This document shows, one piece after another, positions 37,369-46,056 of a stretch of DNA of 64,000 bases. Under the pieces are notes generated by a model. It searched no databases, was not told where the DNA came from, and was given only the letters and a program-made list of their open reading frames with translations. Source of the stretch: Phycisphaerae bacterium (GTDB taxonomy: Bacteria > Planctomycetota > Phycisphaerae > UBA1845 > UTPLA1); NCBI GenBank assembly GCA_023150615.1, contig JAKLKO010000010.1, positions 62,001-126,000 on the forward strand, given 5' to 3'. The stretch's first letter is position 1. Each line of letters begins with the position of its first letter. The position numbers and the translations under genes are program-made.

Positions 37369-39084
37369 ATGACGAACCGATTTCGACCGCCCGGCCGCTG
37401 TTTCGTTCCGACGGGCGTCGATTGCGGCGCATGGTCCGGCATCGAGCCGCTCTTTCATGAACTCGAACATCGCCCAAGCAAGAGCGTCGATGCGCTCGAA
37501 CGCTGGCTGATCGACCTCTCCGAGCTTTCAGCGTGCATCGAGGAGGTCCGTGCTGCGCGCGAAGTCGCCGCCGCCGCGCAGACCGATGACCCCGAATGCG
37601 AACGACGCTACCTCGACTTCATCGAAAACGTTGTGCCGCACGTCCGCCGCGCGCAGGACCGCCTCGATCGACGACTGCTCGCCGACCCGTTCCTCCCCGA
37701 CCTCGATCCGAATCGCTACGGCATCCTTCTGCGCCGCGTCCGCAACCATGTCGAGCTCTTCCGCGATGAGAACGTCCCGCTGCAGACGCGCGATGAGACG
37801 CTGCGCCAGGAATACCAGAAGATCGCCGGTGCGATGACCGTCACGCTCGACGGCCGCGAATTGACGCTTGAAGAGGCCGGCCGATACCTCGAACGTCCGG
37901 AACGCGGCGTGCGTCAGCAGGCGTGGGAGGCGATCTGGCAGCGCCGCCTTCGTGACGCGGCGGCGCTCGACGCGCTGTTCGATGAGATGGTCCAGCTCCG
38001 CGACCGGATCGCGCGCAACGCCGGCTGCCGCGATTACCGCGAATACGCGTTCCGTGAACTAGAGCGATTCGACTACGCCCCCGACGATTGCCTGCGATTC
38101 CATGCGACCATCGAGCGGCTGGGCGTGTCGCAGGTCCGATCCCTGCACGAACGCCGCAGGCACCGCCTCGGCGTCTCGACGCTTCGCCCGTGGGACCTCT
38201 CGGTCGATCCGGCCGGGCGCGATCCGCTGCAACCGTTCCGCACCACCGGCGAGCTGGTCGAGGGCTGCCGGAAGATCTTTGCGCGCATCGACTTCGACCT
38301 CGCGGAGCAATTCTCTGAACTGCACCGGCTCGGGCTGCTCGACCTCGTCAGCCGCAAGGGCAAGGCGCCTGGCGGATTCATGACGGTGTTCGAGGAGCGG
38401 CGCCTGCCCTTTATCTTCATGAACGCCGTCGGCGTTCACCGCGACGTCGAGACGCTCCTTCACGAGTCGGGCCACGCGTTTCATGCGCTCGCGACGCGCG
38501 ATGAGCCGCTCCTCGCGTACCGCTCCGCGCCGATCGAGTTCGCCGAGGTCGCGTCAATGGGCATGGAGTTGCTCGCCGCCGGCGGGCTCGACGAGTTCTA
38601 CGCGCCGCCCGAGGCGCGCCGCGCCGTCCGAGATCAGCTCGAGGACATCGTCGAGTTCTTCCCCTGGATGGCGTCGGTCGACGCGTATCAGCACTGGGTC
38701 TACACGAACCCGCAGCGCAGCGCGGCCGAGCGTCGCGCGGCCTGGTGCGCGATTCGACGCCGTTTCGGCGGGCTGGAGAGCTACGAGGGTTACGAGGACG
38801 CCCTTGCGTGGGGCTGGCAGCGGCAACTCCACCTCTACACGGTACCGTTCTACTACGTCGAATACGGTATTGCGCAGCTCGGCGCACTTCAGATATGGCA
38901 GCGCGCGCAGCACGATTTTCCAGTCGCCGTCCGTGACTACCGGCGCGCCCTCGCCCTCGGCGGGACGCAGCCGCTCGACGCGCTCTTCGCTGCCGCCGGC
39001 GCGAAGTTCGATTTCTCTGAAGCGATTTTCCGTGGAGTGGCGGACTCGGTCACCGCCGCCCTCGGCGAACTGTCCGATGCGTGA
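37369..39084 (+). CDS. M3-family oligoendopeptidase (PepF-like)
   Basis: 571 residues from the ATG at 37369 with GAGG about 6 bases upstream; the frame is open 111 bases further but crosses the terminator. The zinc site is HESGH (365-369), with the third ligand Glu393 in FAEVASM, and the surrounding pattern (LLHESGHAFHAL, EFAEVASMGMELL) is typical of the family. There is no signal peptide, so it is a cytosolic enzyme that degrades short peptides. It stands between the candidate RNA and the oppositely oriented GT-C genes, 16 bases from the end of the next. Confidence 0.9.
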   Translation: MTNRFRPPGRCFVPTGVDCGAWSGIEPLFHELEHRPSKSVDALERWLIDLSELSACIEEVRAAREVAAAAQTDDPECERRYLDFIENVVPHVRRAQDRLDRRLLADPFLPDLDPNRYGILLRRVRNHVELFRDENVPLQTRDETLRQEYQKIAGAMTVTLDGRELTLEEAGRYLERPERGVRQQAWEAIWQRRLRDAAALDALFDEMVQLRDRIARNAGCRDYREYAFRELERFDYAPDDCLRFHATIERLGVSQVRSLHERRRHRLGVSTLRPWDLSVDPAGRDPLQPFRTTGELVEGCRKIFARIDFDLAEQFSELHRLGLLDLVSRKGKAPGGFMTVFEERRLPFIFMNAVGVHRDVETLLHESGHAFHALATRDEPLLAYRSAPIEFAEVASMGMELLAAGGLDEFYAPPEARRAVRDQLEDIVEFFPWMASVDAYQHWVYTNPQRSAAERRAAWCAIRRRFGGLESYEGYEDALAWGWQRQLHLYTVPFYYVEYGIAQLGALQIWQRAQHDFPVAVRDYRRALALGGTQPLDALFAAAGAKFDFSEAIFRGVADSVTAALGELSDA

Positions 39085-39100
39085 ATCGCGCTGATTGGCG

Positions 39101-41227
39101 TCAACCGCCCGCCGGAGCGCTTGCGGGCCACCCCTCGCGCCAGGGCCTCCCGGCCCGGTAGGCGTCGATCCGCTTCCCGATCTCGGCGGCCAGCGCATCC
39201 TCGCCGTCTGCCGCCGCCGATTGCCGCGCCCGATCCGCCTGCCGGATCGCCTCGGTCCACTCGCCGCGTTCGGCCAATGCGGCCGCCAGGGTATCGACGA
39301 AGACGGGATTATCCGGATCCGCCGCGACCGCGTCCCGCGCCAACTCGACGGCCCGCGCCCCGTTTCGAACGCCGTCTTTCGGACACGTTGCGAGCACCCA
39401 CGCCAGGCTGTTCTGGATGAGCGGGCCGCCCGCGCCCGCTGCGAGCGCCTCCTCGAGATTCTGAACCGCCTCCGCGTATCGCGCCTGCTGCACGAGCAAT
39501 CGATGTCGATAGAGCCGCGGCGCAATACCCTGCGGATCGATGATCGAAAGCCGTTCGAGCACGCGCAGCGCCTCGTCCGTCTCGCCCCGCGCCATCTGCA
39601 ACCGCGCCAGCGGACCGAGCGCGTGCACGTTGTCCGGCGAAAGTCGAACCGCCTCCCGCAGCGGGGCCACGGCTTCGTCAAGCCGTCCCAGACGGATCAG
39701 GCTCTCGCCCAGATGGACGCGAAAACCCCAGAAGTCCGGATTCGCCTCAACCGCGCGCTGATAATACGCCAGCGCGTCGGTCTCGCGATCCGCGCGCGTC
39801 AGCGCCCAGCCCGCCATGTTGTAGAAGAACGGCCGCTCCGCCGCTGGCTGGTCGAATCGCAGAACGCGGTTGAGCGGTCCGCTCAGCAGTGCCAGCGCGA
39901 GAGCGCCGGCCGCGATGAATCGTCGCGGCTGGTATGCCGCAGTCGAAAGCGCCTGGACAAGCGAGATCGCGCACAGGCCCGTCGCGATCGGGACGATCGG
40001 CATGCGATAGCGCGGCGAATAGTGAAACCCGACATTCGCGATGAACACGGCGACGAAGATGGCAAGCTCCGGCAGGTTCCGGACCGGCCGGCGGCACATC
40101 GCCGCGAATCCGAGCATGGCCGGGATGAGGACCCACGGCGTCGGGACCGGCGCAAGTCGAAGGGACCGCGCAAAACCCGACTCGATTTCGAAATGGAACG
40201 GCAGCACTTCGTCGCGGATTCGTCCCGTGAAGAACCAGTACGTCTTCAGCAACCAGAGCCGTGCCGCAGCAAACGGGTCGCGCGACAGGTTTCGCCAGCC
40301 CTCGGATCGAAAGTATGCATCGACTTCGCTCCAGGTCGGCGTTCGGCCGGTCCGCGCGGCGTACAACCGCCATGCATCGGCGTACATTGTTGGCCGGCTG
40401 CCGAAGAACCCGGGCGGGGCCTGGTAACTTCCATCGCCGCCGATTTGATTCCCGTTGAGAAACGTCAGCCCCGACACGATGGTCGGAATGAACTCGCGGA
40501 CCGCCCTCGCATTGTGAACCGTGATCAGACCGAACAGCGCGAACACGGGCGCCGCGTACGCGATCATACCGCGCCATCGCGCAGCCGTCCGGCCGTGGAC
40601 GATCGTCCACGGAACGATCGCCAGCGCCGGGAGCAGCATTGCCGGAGTCGCGAGGCAGTTCAGCCCCAACGCGGCGCCCAGGGCGGCGAATCCGGCCGTC
40701 GTCGCGCGAGTTCGCAGCCGCTCGATCATGTACCACGCGGCCGAGACAAGCATGAGCTGAAGACCGCTGTTCATGATCCGGAACTGGTAGGCCGCCGGCT
40801 CCGCGAGCAGGACGAAGACGGCCGCCGCGAGTACGGCCGAGCCCTCGCCGGCGCGTCGCCGAACGGCCGCCGCAAGCAGCCACGTCGCAAGCAACGTGAG
40901 CAAGCCGTTGACGATGTATGCCGCGGTGAAGCCGCCGCCGAGGAACCGGATCCCCGCGAGCAGATACGGATAGAGCGGCGCGGAGAAGAACGGGACACGG
41001 TCGATGAACTGCCCGGCCGCGATCCGCCCCGCCCAGTCCCAATAGACCTCCGCATCGTTGAGCGGCTGAGGATAGAAGAGGTTGTTGGTGCGCTGATCGA
41101 ACAGCATGGCGCTGCGCGTCACGATGAAGTACGCGAACACCGCCGCCAACGCGAACGCGTACCGGCGCGACGCCCCGGCGGGATCGCTGCGTTCGGGAGG
41201 CGTCGGCGTGCGAGGATTCGATCGCAT
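39101..41227 (-). CDS. GT-C membrane glycosyltransferase-like protein with C-terminal TPRs
   Basis: 708 residues. About eleven membrane helices cover residues 22-470, and TPR-like repeats cover 480-690 (RETDALAYYQRAVEANPDFWGFR, RLGRLDEAVAPLREAVRLSPDN). The loop after the first helix has FYPQPLNDAEVYWDWA, where acidic residues take the place of the GT-C catalytic loop, as in ArnT/PMT-type enzymes. It probably moves a sugar from a lipid carrier to an acceptor outside the cytoplasm, with the TPRs as a partner-binding tail. It is paralogous to the next gene on the same strand, 37 bases away. Confidence 0.7.
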   Translation of the reverse strand: MRSNPRTPTPPERSDPAGASRRYAFALAAVFAYFIVTRSAMLFDQRTNNLFYPQPLNDAEVYWDWAGRIAAGQFIDRVPFFSAPLYPYLLAGIRFLGGGFTAAYIVNGLLTLLATWLLAAAVRRRAGEGSAVLAAAVFVLLAEPAAYQFRIMNSGLQLMLVSAAWYMIERLRTRATTAGFAALGAALGLNCLATPAMLLPALAIVPWTIVHGRTAARWRGMIAYAAPVFALFGLITVHNARAVREFIPTIVSGLTFLNGNQIGGDGSYQAPPGFFGSRPTMYADAWRLYAARTGRTPTWSEVDAYFRSEGWRNLSRDPFAAARLWLLKTYWFFTGRIRDEVLPFHFEIESGFARSLRLAPVPTPWVLIPAMLGFAAMCRRPVRNLPELAIFVAVFIANVGFHYSPRYRMPIVPIATGLCAISLVQALSTAAYQPRRFIAAGALALALLSGPLNRVLRFDQPAAERPFFYNMAGWALTRADRETDALAYYQRAVEANPDFWGFRVHLGESLIRLGRLDEAVAPLREAVRLSPDNVHALGPLARLQMARGETDEALRVLERLSIIDPQGIAPRLYRHRLLVQQARYAEAVQNLEEALAAGAGGPLIQNSLAWVLATCPKDGVRNGARAVELARDAVAADPDNPVFVDTLAAALAERGEWTEAIRQADRARQSAAADGEDALAAEIGKRIDAYRAGRPWREGWPASAPAGG

Positions 41228-41264
41228 GGAGTGTCCGAGTTGCTCCGGCCTTCGCCGCGTGTCG

Positions 41265-43442
41265 CTACGACGCGTTGGACGCGGGCGCGGAAGTCGTTGT
41301 GGCGGGCGACGTCGTCGCCGTACGGCCGAAGCGGAGCGGCTGACCCGATTCGTACAACTTCAGCCGGTTCGTCATCAGCGTCGTCAACGGTTCATCCTTC
41401 GCAGCGCGGGCCGCGTCCAGCGCCTGTTGTGCGAGCCGCGCTGCTTCGTCGAATTGCCCGAGTTCGGCGTAGGCGGCCGCGAGCGAATCGAGCGCCCACG
41501 GCTCGGGAGTCTGTCCGTCCGGCGACAACCCGCGCGCGAGCTCGAGCGCCCGGCGGCCATCGCGAACGGAATTGTCCGGGCACGCGGCCAGCAGCAGCAC
41601 GAACGCCCCGCGCAGTTGCGGACCGGCGATCTGGCGTTGCAGCGCTTCGTCGAGGTTGTCCCGCGCCTCGGCATATCGCTGCGTCGCCATCAGCACCTGG
41701 TGCAGCCATGCCCGCGACCCCTCGTCGTTCGGCCAAAGCTCCACCGTCCGCCGAAGCAGCGGCAACGCCTTCTCCAGCTCCCGCGTCAGCACCAGGTGCC
41801 GCGCGTACGACCGCAATGCCTGCGGCTCATTCGGCGCAAGTTCCGCCGCGGCCGCCAGTTCGCGGCGGGCATCGGCCAGTCGACCCGCGCGCTCGTACGA
41901 CTCCCCCAGAGTCGAATGAAACAGCCACACGGTCGGATTGGCGGCGACGGCGCGCTCGAGGTACTGGATCGTCTCCGCCTCGCGGCCGTTCTTGCCGTAC
42001 GTGACCGCGACCGTGTAGTACCAGAACGCCTCCGAGGTCTTGCTGGCGTCGAACCCCATTCCGGAGTTGACGATGCCGATACAGACGCCCGCCAGCAGCG
42101 CGATCCGGACGGCCCACAGGGCGAGCGGAGCGAGCGTCCGCTGCGCCGCGCCGACCAGCATGCATGCCGCGACGCCCGCGAACACCGGCATGGCCGGCAG
42201 GCGATAGCGCGGCGTGTAGTAGCTCACCATGACGGTCGCGAGCGGCACGAGCACGAGCATCCACTCCGGGAAATAGTGCCGCGGCCGCCGCACCATCCCG
42301 ACGAATCCGACCAGCGCGGGCACGATCACCCACGGCGCGGGCAGCGGCGCGAATTGCAGCGAACGCGCGAACTCCGACTTCGATTCGTGGTATGACGGCG
42401 ACGTGTCGTCGTAGTACTGGCCCGTCAGGAACCAGTGCAGCTTCCGCAGGTAGAGCTTGCACGCCGTACCGACGTTGCTCCGAAGGTGGGCGATCGTCTT
42501 GTCGTAAAAATGGCGGTCCATCTCGCGCCAGCGGATGCGAGTCCGGCCGGTCTCCTGCTGATAGACCCGCGCCGCCTGCTCGTACATCGTGGACCGGCTG
42601 CTTCCGAGGCCCAGCCCCAGGAGCGAGGAATACGTGCCGTTCGCCCCCGGCCCGTTGCCGATCGCGAACGCCACGCCCGACACCCGGATCGGGATGAACT
42701 CGCCGCAGACCCGCCAGTTGTGCCAGGTTGCCGGGCTGATTACGGCAATCGAAGCCACAATCGCCGCGACCGCCGAAGCGACACCCCGCCGGCGCGGCCG
42801 GCAGGACAGGAGCATCCACGGTCCGATCAGCGCCATCACAAGCAGGAACGCCGGGCCGGCGAGGCAGTTCAATCCCAGTAATGCCCCGGCTGCGACCGCG
42901 AGCCCGGTCGTCCGGCGCTCCTGCCAATCGACCAGCAATCGCCAGAGGCCGCATGCGAGGAAGATCTGGAGCGTCGCCGCCAGCACGCGGAACTCGTACG
43001 CCGCGGCTTCGGTGAGGAGCAGGAAGATCGCCGCGGCGACGATCGCGGCCGTCGCCCCGAAGCGGCGACGCACGATCGTGGAGATCAGGTACGCCGAGGC
43101 GAGGTCGAGCAGGACCTGGATTGCATAGACGACCGTATGCCCGGCCCCGAGGCGCCGCAGCACACCGAGGAAGTACGGATAGAGCGGGGCCGACAGAAAC
43201 GGTGTCCGGTCGAACCACTCCCCCGAGGCGATCTGCCCGGCCCATTCCCAGTAGACCGCGCCATCGAGGATCGGCGAGTAGTAGAACGGGTTATGTGCCC
43301 GCTGATCGAGCAGCATCACAAGCCGCGTCGCGGCGGCGATGCCCAGGATGACGAGGATCGCGAGCGACGTCCGCGCCGCGGTCGGTGGCGCGGACGGGGG
43401 CTCCGCGATCGGTGACGATGTCGGCGCTGCGGGATCACCCAT
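41265..43442 (-). CDS. Paralogous GT-C membrane protein with C-terminal TPRs
   Basis: 725 residues, with the same architecture as the neighbour at 39101: about eleven helices, then TPR-like repeats from about 480. Shared segments include LDQR.HNPFYYSPILDGAVYWEWAGQIA, SAPLYPYFLGVLR and SPRYR/TPRYRLPAMPV. The pair arose by tandem duplication and has diverged widely. Neither has an obvious soluble partner gene. This copy is upstream and would be translated first from a shared transcript. Function is inferred only from the GT-C-like topology. Confidence 0.7.
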   Translation of the reverse strand: MGDPAAPTSSPIAEPPSAPPTAARTSLAILVILGIAAATRLVMLLDQRAHNPFYYSPILDGAVYWEWAGQIASGEWFDRTPFLSAPLYPYFLGVLRRLGAGHTVVYAIQVLLDLASAYLISTIVRRRFGATAAIVAAAIFLLLTEAAAYEFRVLAATLQIFLACGLWRLLVDWQERRTTGLAVAAGALLGLNCLAGPAFLLVMALIGPWMLLSCRPRRRGVASAVAAIVASIAVISPATWHNWRVCGEFIPIRVSGVAFAIGNGPGANGTYSSLLGLGLGSSRSTMYEQAARVYQQETGRTRIRWREMDRHFYDKTIAHLRSNVGTACKLYLRKLHWFLTGQYYDDTSPSYHESKSEFARSLQFAPLPAPWVIVPALVGFVGMVRRPRHYFPEWMLVLVPLATVMVSYYTPRYRLPAMPVFAGVAACMLVGAAQRTLAPLALWAVRIALLAGVCIGIVNSGMGFDASKTSEAFWYYTVAVTYGKNGREAETIQYLERAVAANPTVWLFHSTLGESYERAGRLADARRELAAAAELAPNEPQALRSYARHLVLTRELEKALPLLRRTVELWPNDEGSRAWLHQVLMATQRYAEARDNLDEALQRQIAGPQLRGAFVLLLAACPDNSVRDGRRALELARGLSPDGQTPEPWALDSLAAAYAELGQFDEAARLAQQALDAARAAKDEPLTTLMTNRLKLYESGQPLRFGRTATTSPATTTSAPASNAS

Positions 43443-43540
43443 CGAAATCGGAGTCTATCGCCGCCGGCGCGTGCGACAAGGCGGGGGGGGCCGCAGCGGC
43501 TCGGCCGCTGACCCGGCAGCACGCGCCATTGGGGAAGCGT

Positions 43541-43580
43541 AAAAAGAAAGCGACCCTCGTCGCTCGGACGAAGGTCGCTT
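43541..43580 (-). terminator. Rho-independent terminator of the PEP-CTERM gene
   Basis: On the minus strand, a 13-bp stem with one mismatch (43568-43580 with 43548-43560) is followed by TTTCTTTTT (complement of 43541-43549). It lies 33 bases past the stop of the PEP-CTERM gene. Confidence 0.85.
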
Positions 43581-43612
43581 GGATTACGAAACCGATCTAG
43601 TCGGCGAACCGA

Positions 43613-44404
43613 CTAGCGGCGGCGGCGAAGCAGGGCCACCGCACCGCCGGCGAGCAGGGCCATCGAGGCCGGCTCCGGCGTGTTGATGAAGGTCCAGGTG
43701 ACATATGAGTCGTTCGTGCCACCCAGGCTGTAGTTATCGAGGAACGTCTGCTTGTTCCCGTCGAAGCTGATGGCGAAGTTGCCATCCGAGAAACCCGGAT
43801 TCGGCGCGCCGCTGGCGAACCGCGAGAACACAACCGACGTGTTCGCGTTGCCGCCGATCGTCTGGATCGACGCCCACATGATGTCCGGCTTCACGAAGCC
43901 GGGATCATCGAACACGATCTCGATCAACTGGATGTAGCTCGGGTTCGGAGGCAGCGGGGCCGTCGTGAACGTGAAGATCGGGGCATTCGCGCCGCCCGGC
44001 AGATAGATACCGCCGCCCGAATCATAGAAGTCGATCTTCAACTGCGTCGGAGCGCTGGCAGTATACCAGTACGCGAAGAAGCGCTGGATATTCTGCTTGT
44101 CGGCGCCCGGCAGCTTCTCGAAGCCGATGTCATCGGCAAATGCCCGCTGCGGCAGCGTGGCCGTTCCACCCGACAGGATGTAGAACGGGCCGTTGTTGCC
44201 CGGCAGGTAGATGTTGTCATACGAATAGTGCTTCTGTGTTCGGGTCGTATGACCGATCACCTGGCCCGTCTCGGCGCTGTACGACGTGTACGTCGGCGAG
44301 AGCGGCAGGTCGAGCAGCTGGAGCGAGCCTGCGTCGGCTGCCCAAGCGGAGGCGCCAAACACAAGCGCCACCAGCCCGGCAATCATCGAAACCTTTCGCA
44401 TCAT
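43613..44404 (-). CDS. PEP-CTERM exported protein
   Basis: 263 residues from the ATG at 44404, with GGGAGG just upstream (an ATG at 44401 is equally good). The signal peptide is at residues 1-22 (MIAGLVALVFGASAWA). A beta-rich extracellular domain follows. The C-terminus has PEPASMALLAGGAVALLRRRR: the PEP motif, a hydrophobic helix and an Arg run, which together form the sorting signal read by exosortase. The domain is Gly/Phe/Tyr-rich and I do not recognise it. It should be a substrate of the exosortase at 26959. Confidence 0.88.
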   Translation of the reverse strand: MMRKVSMIAGLVALVFGASAWAADAGSLQLLDLPLSPTYTSYSAETGQVIGHTTRTQKHYSYDNIYLPGNNGPFYILSGGTATLPQRAFADDIGFEKLPGADKQNIQRFFAYWYTASAPTQLKIDFYDSGGGIYLPGGANAPIFTFTTAPLPPNPSYIQLIEIVFDDPGFVKPDIMWASIQTIGGNANTSVVFSRFASGAPNPGFSDGNFAISFDGNKQTFLDNYSLGGTNDSYVTWTFINTPEPASMALLAGGAVALLRRRR

Positions 44405-44573
44405 TCTTCCTCCCGGTCGAGGCGTCCCCCGACCAAAAAACCCGTGACTCTTGTCTTTCGTGCTCCGGGCAGGGAGCAGAATACATTCCCCGCCGTACCG
44501 GCCCGGATGCTTCCATCTACACAAGAAGGGTTGAGCTTGAGTTGCTCCCTCCTGGCCCTTCTACTCCCCAGCA
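44405..44573. other. Leader of the PEP-CTERM gene
   Basis: If the candidate promoter at 44574-44602 is used, this is a 5' untranslated leader of about 160 bases. I see no gene and no clear hairpin near the ribosome binding site. Confidence 0.4.
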
Positions 44574-44602
44574 GATTAACGCAACGAAGTGCCTGTTGTC
44601 AA
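44574..44602 (-). promoter_or_regulatory. Candidate promoter for the PEP-CTERM gene
   Basis: On the minus strand a perfect -35 TTGACA (complement of 44597-44602) is followed after 16-17 bases by GTTAAT/TTAATC (44574-44580), a weak -10. Confidence 0.45.
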
Positions 44603-44900
44603 GGGTATTTTGAACCGCGGCCGCACCGGCGTTTCGTTCGCAAGAAACCGGCGGCCCTCCAGGCGGCTTTGTACCTGCTTTTGCCATAACAACAGATAAA
44701 TAAACACTTTACGACAGTTTTTTCGGAGCGTGAGCCTGGGCCGACGAGAATCGCAGCCGTTGGACGCCCAGAATCTGCCTCGCCTCGCGGGGAATTGTGA
44801 TTTTCTTGCGAACGAACTTCCCTGACGCATCGTCCCGCCATCGCAACGACCTCCGTCCGATAGCGGGGTCGGTCCGTGGAGGGCTGCGCCAGGCACGGGA
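44603..44900. other. Intergenic region with an AT-rich core
   Basis: Lies between the PEP-CTERM promoter and the end of the SGNH hydrolase gene. The segment around 44680-44725 is strongly AT-rich (ATAACAACAGATAAATAAACAC is broken by few G/C) against a GC-rich background. No frame looks coding, and no terminator for the upstream gene is evident. Confidence 0.4.
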
Positions 44901-45908
44901 TCACGGCTGCCGAAGGCACTCCGCCACCGCCTCGGCAACCACCCGGCAGCCCTCCGGGCCCACATGCGCAATATCCAGATAGAGGGACTCGCCTCCGCGT
45001 TCCGGGAACTCGCGGAGCAGGTCGACGACGCACACCCCCGGCGCGCCCGCCTGATCCCGAAGCACCTTCTGGTGCAGAAACTGGTTCCGCCCCTGTAGCT
45101 GGTACCGTGCCGGCCAGACGACCAGCACGACCCGCGCCCCCCGTTCCCGGCACCAGCCGATCGTCTTCGAGAGCTCGTCCGCGAACTCGTCGGCCGTCAG
45201 CCGCGGCCGGATGGATTCGCCGGGGAGCGGTGCCCTCGGCGTAGAATCCGGCGTCATCGCCCACCGCGCGAACTGCACCAGCCGCGACCGGTCCCACGGC
45301 CGCTGGGGCGATGCGCTCATCCGCTGCGCGTGCTCGAGGTCGCTGATGTTGTCCCAGCCCGACGCATCATTGAGCGCGAACTCGACGACGACGGCATCCG
45401 GCTTCCAATCATCGCCGTGGGCCTCGAGCCAGCGCCGCCCCTGGAACAGCGAGTACGCGGGCACGCCGGCGTTGATGCATCGTGCATCCGGCAGCGCCTG
45501 CTGCAACTGCGCCGGAAACGTCTGTGCATCGTCGACGCCGACTCCGAACGTGCACGAGTCGCCGAGGCAGACGATCGTTCGCCTCCATTCCGTCGTCGGC
45601 GGCGTAAAACGCAGACCCTTCGCCGTCGTCGAGACGGTGAATCTCAGCATGTGCTCGCGTCCGATCCGACCCTCGAGTCGCGTCGGCGGCATCGACCGCC
45701 GCAGCGACCAGAACAGTCGCTCGTCCGGCACGAGCACCTGATTAAGCGCGGGGAACCCGAGTTGCACGACGAGATTCGTGTGGAACCGCAGGCGGGCGTT
45801 GGGCTGCGTCAGGACGACGAGATGCAGCGCGGCCTCGACCAGGACGAAGAACGCGACCACCGTAATCGCTGAGAAGATCGCCTTTTTCCGTCCTGACAGC
45901 CGCGACAT
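44901..45908 (-). CDS. SGNH/GDSL-family hydrolase with N-terminal membrane anchor
   Basis: 335 residues from the ATG at 45908 (MSRLSGRKKAIF). One membrane helix (about 10-32) anchors it, with the catalytic domain outside. Block I is LGDSCTFG with the nucleophile Ser, block III has ND (FALNDASGW), and the C-terminal DxxH is DIAHVG. These are the residues of SGNH esterases, and relatives include envelope O-acetyl esterases and AlgX/AlgJ-type acetyltransferases. A role in trimming or acetylating surface glycans would fit the neighbourhood but is not shown. It lies downstream of the metalloprotease-like gene on the same strand. Confidence 0.82.
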   Translation of the reverse strand: MSRLSGRKKAIFSAITVVAFFVLVEAALHLVVLTQPNARLRFHTNLVVQLGFPALNQVLVPDERLFWSLRRSMPPTRLEGRIGREHMLRFTVSTTAKGLRFTPPTTEWRRTIVCLGDSCTFGVGVDDAQTFPAQLQQALPDARCINAGVPAYSLFQGRRWLEAHGDDWKPDAVVVEFALNDASGWDNISDLEHAQRMSASPQRPWDRSRLVQFARWAMTPDSTPRAPLPGESIRPRLTADEFADELSKTIGWCRERGARVVLVVWPARYQLQGRNQFLHQKVLRDQAGAPGVCVVDLLREFPERGGESLYLDIAHVGPEGCRVVAEAVAECLRQP

Positions 45909-46056
45909 CGCCGCGAGTATAGCACCCGCCGAATCGTCCGCCGGTGCCGGCGAAAGAACAGCCCCCGCCGGACGACTCGGCTCGCGGCGGGGGCTTCGGT
46001 TCGCGCGAACACCTCCGGCGGCGCGACGCATCGCGCGCCGCCGGCGCTGCTTCTGA

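Noticed and set aside
36994-37470. Minus-strand frame across the candidate RNA and the peptidase start
   Set aside because: It is Arg-rich, passes through a strong plus-strand terminator and overlaps the M3 peptidase N-terminus.
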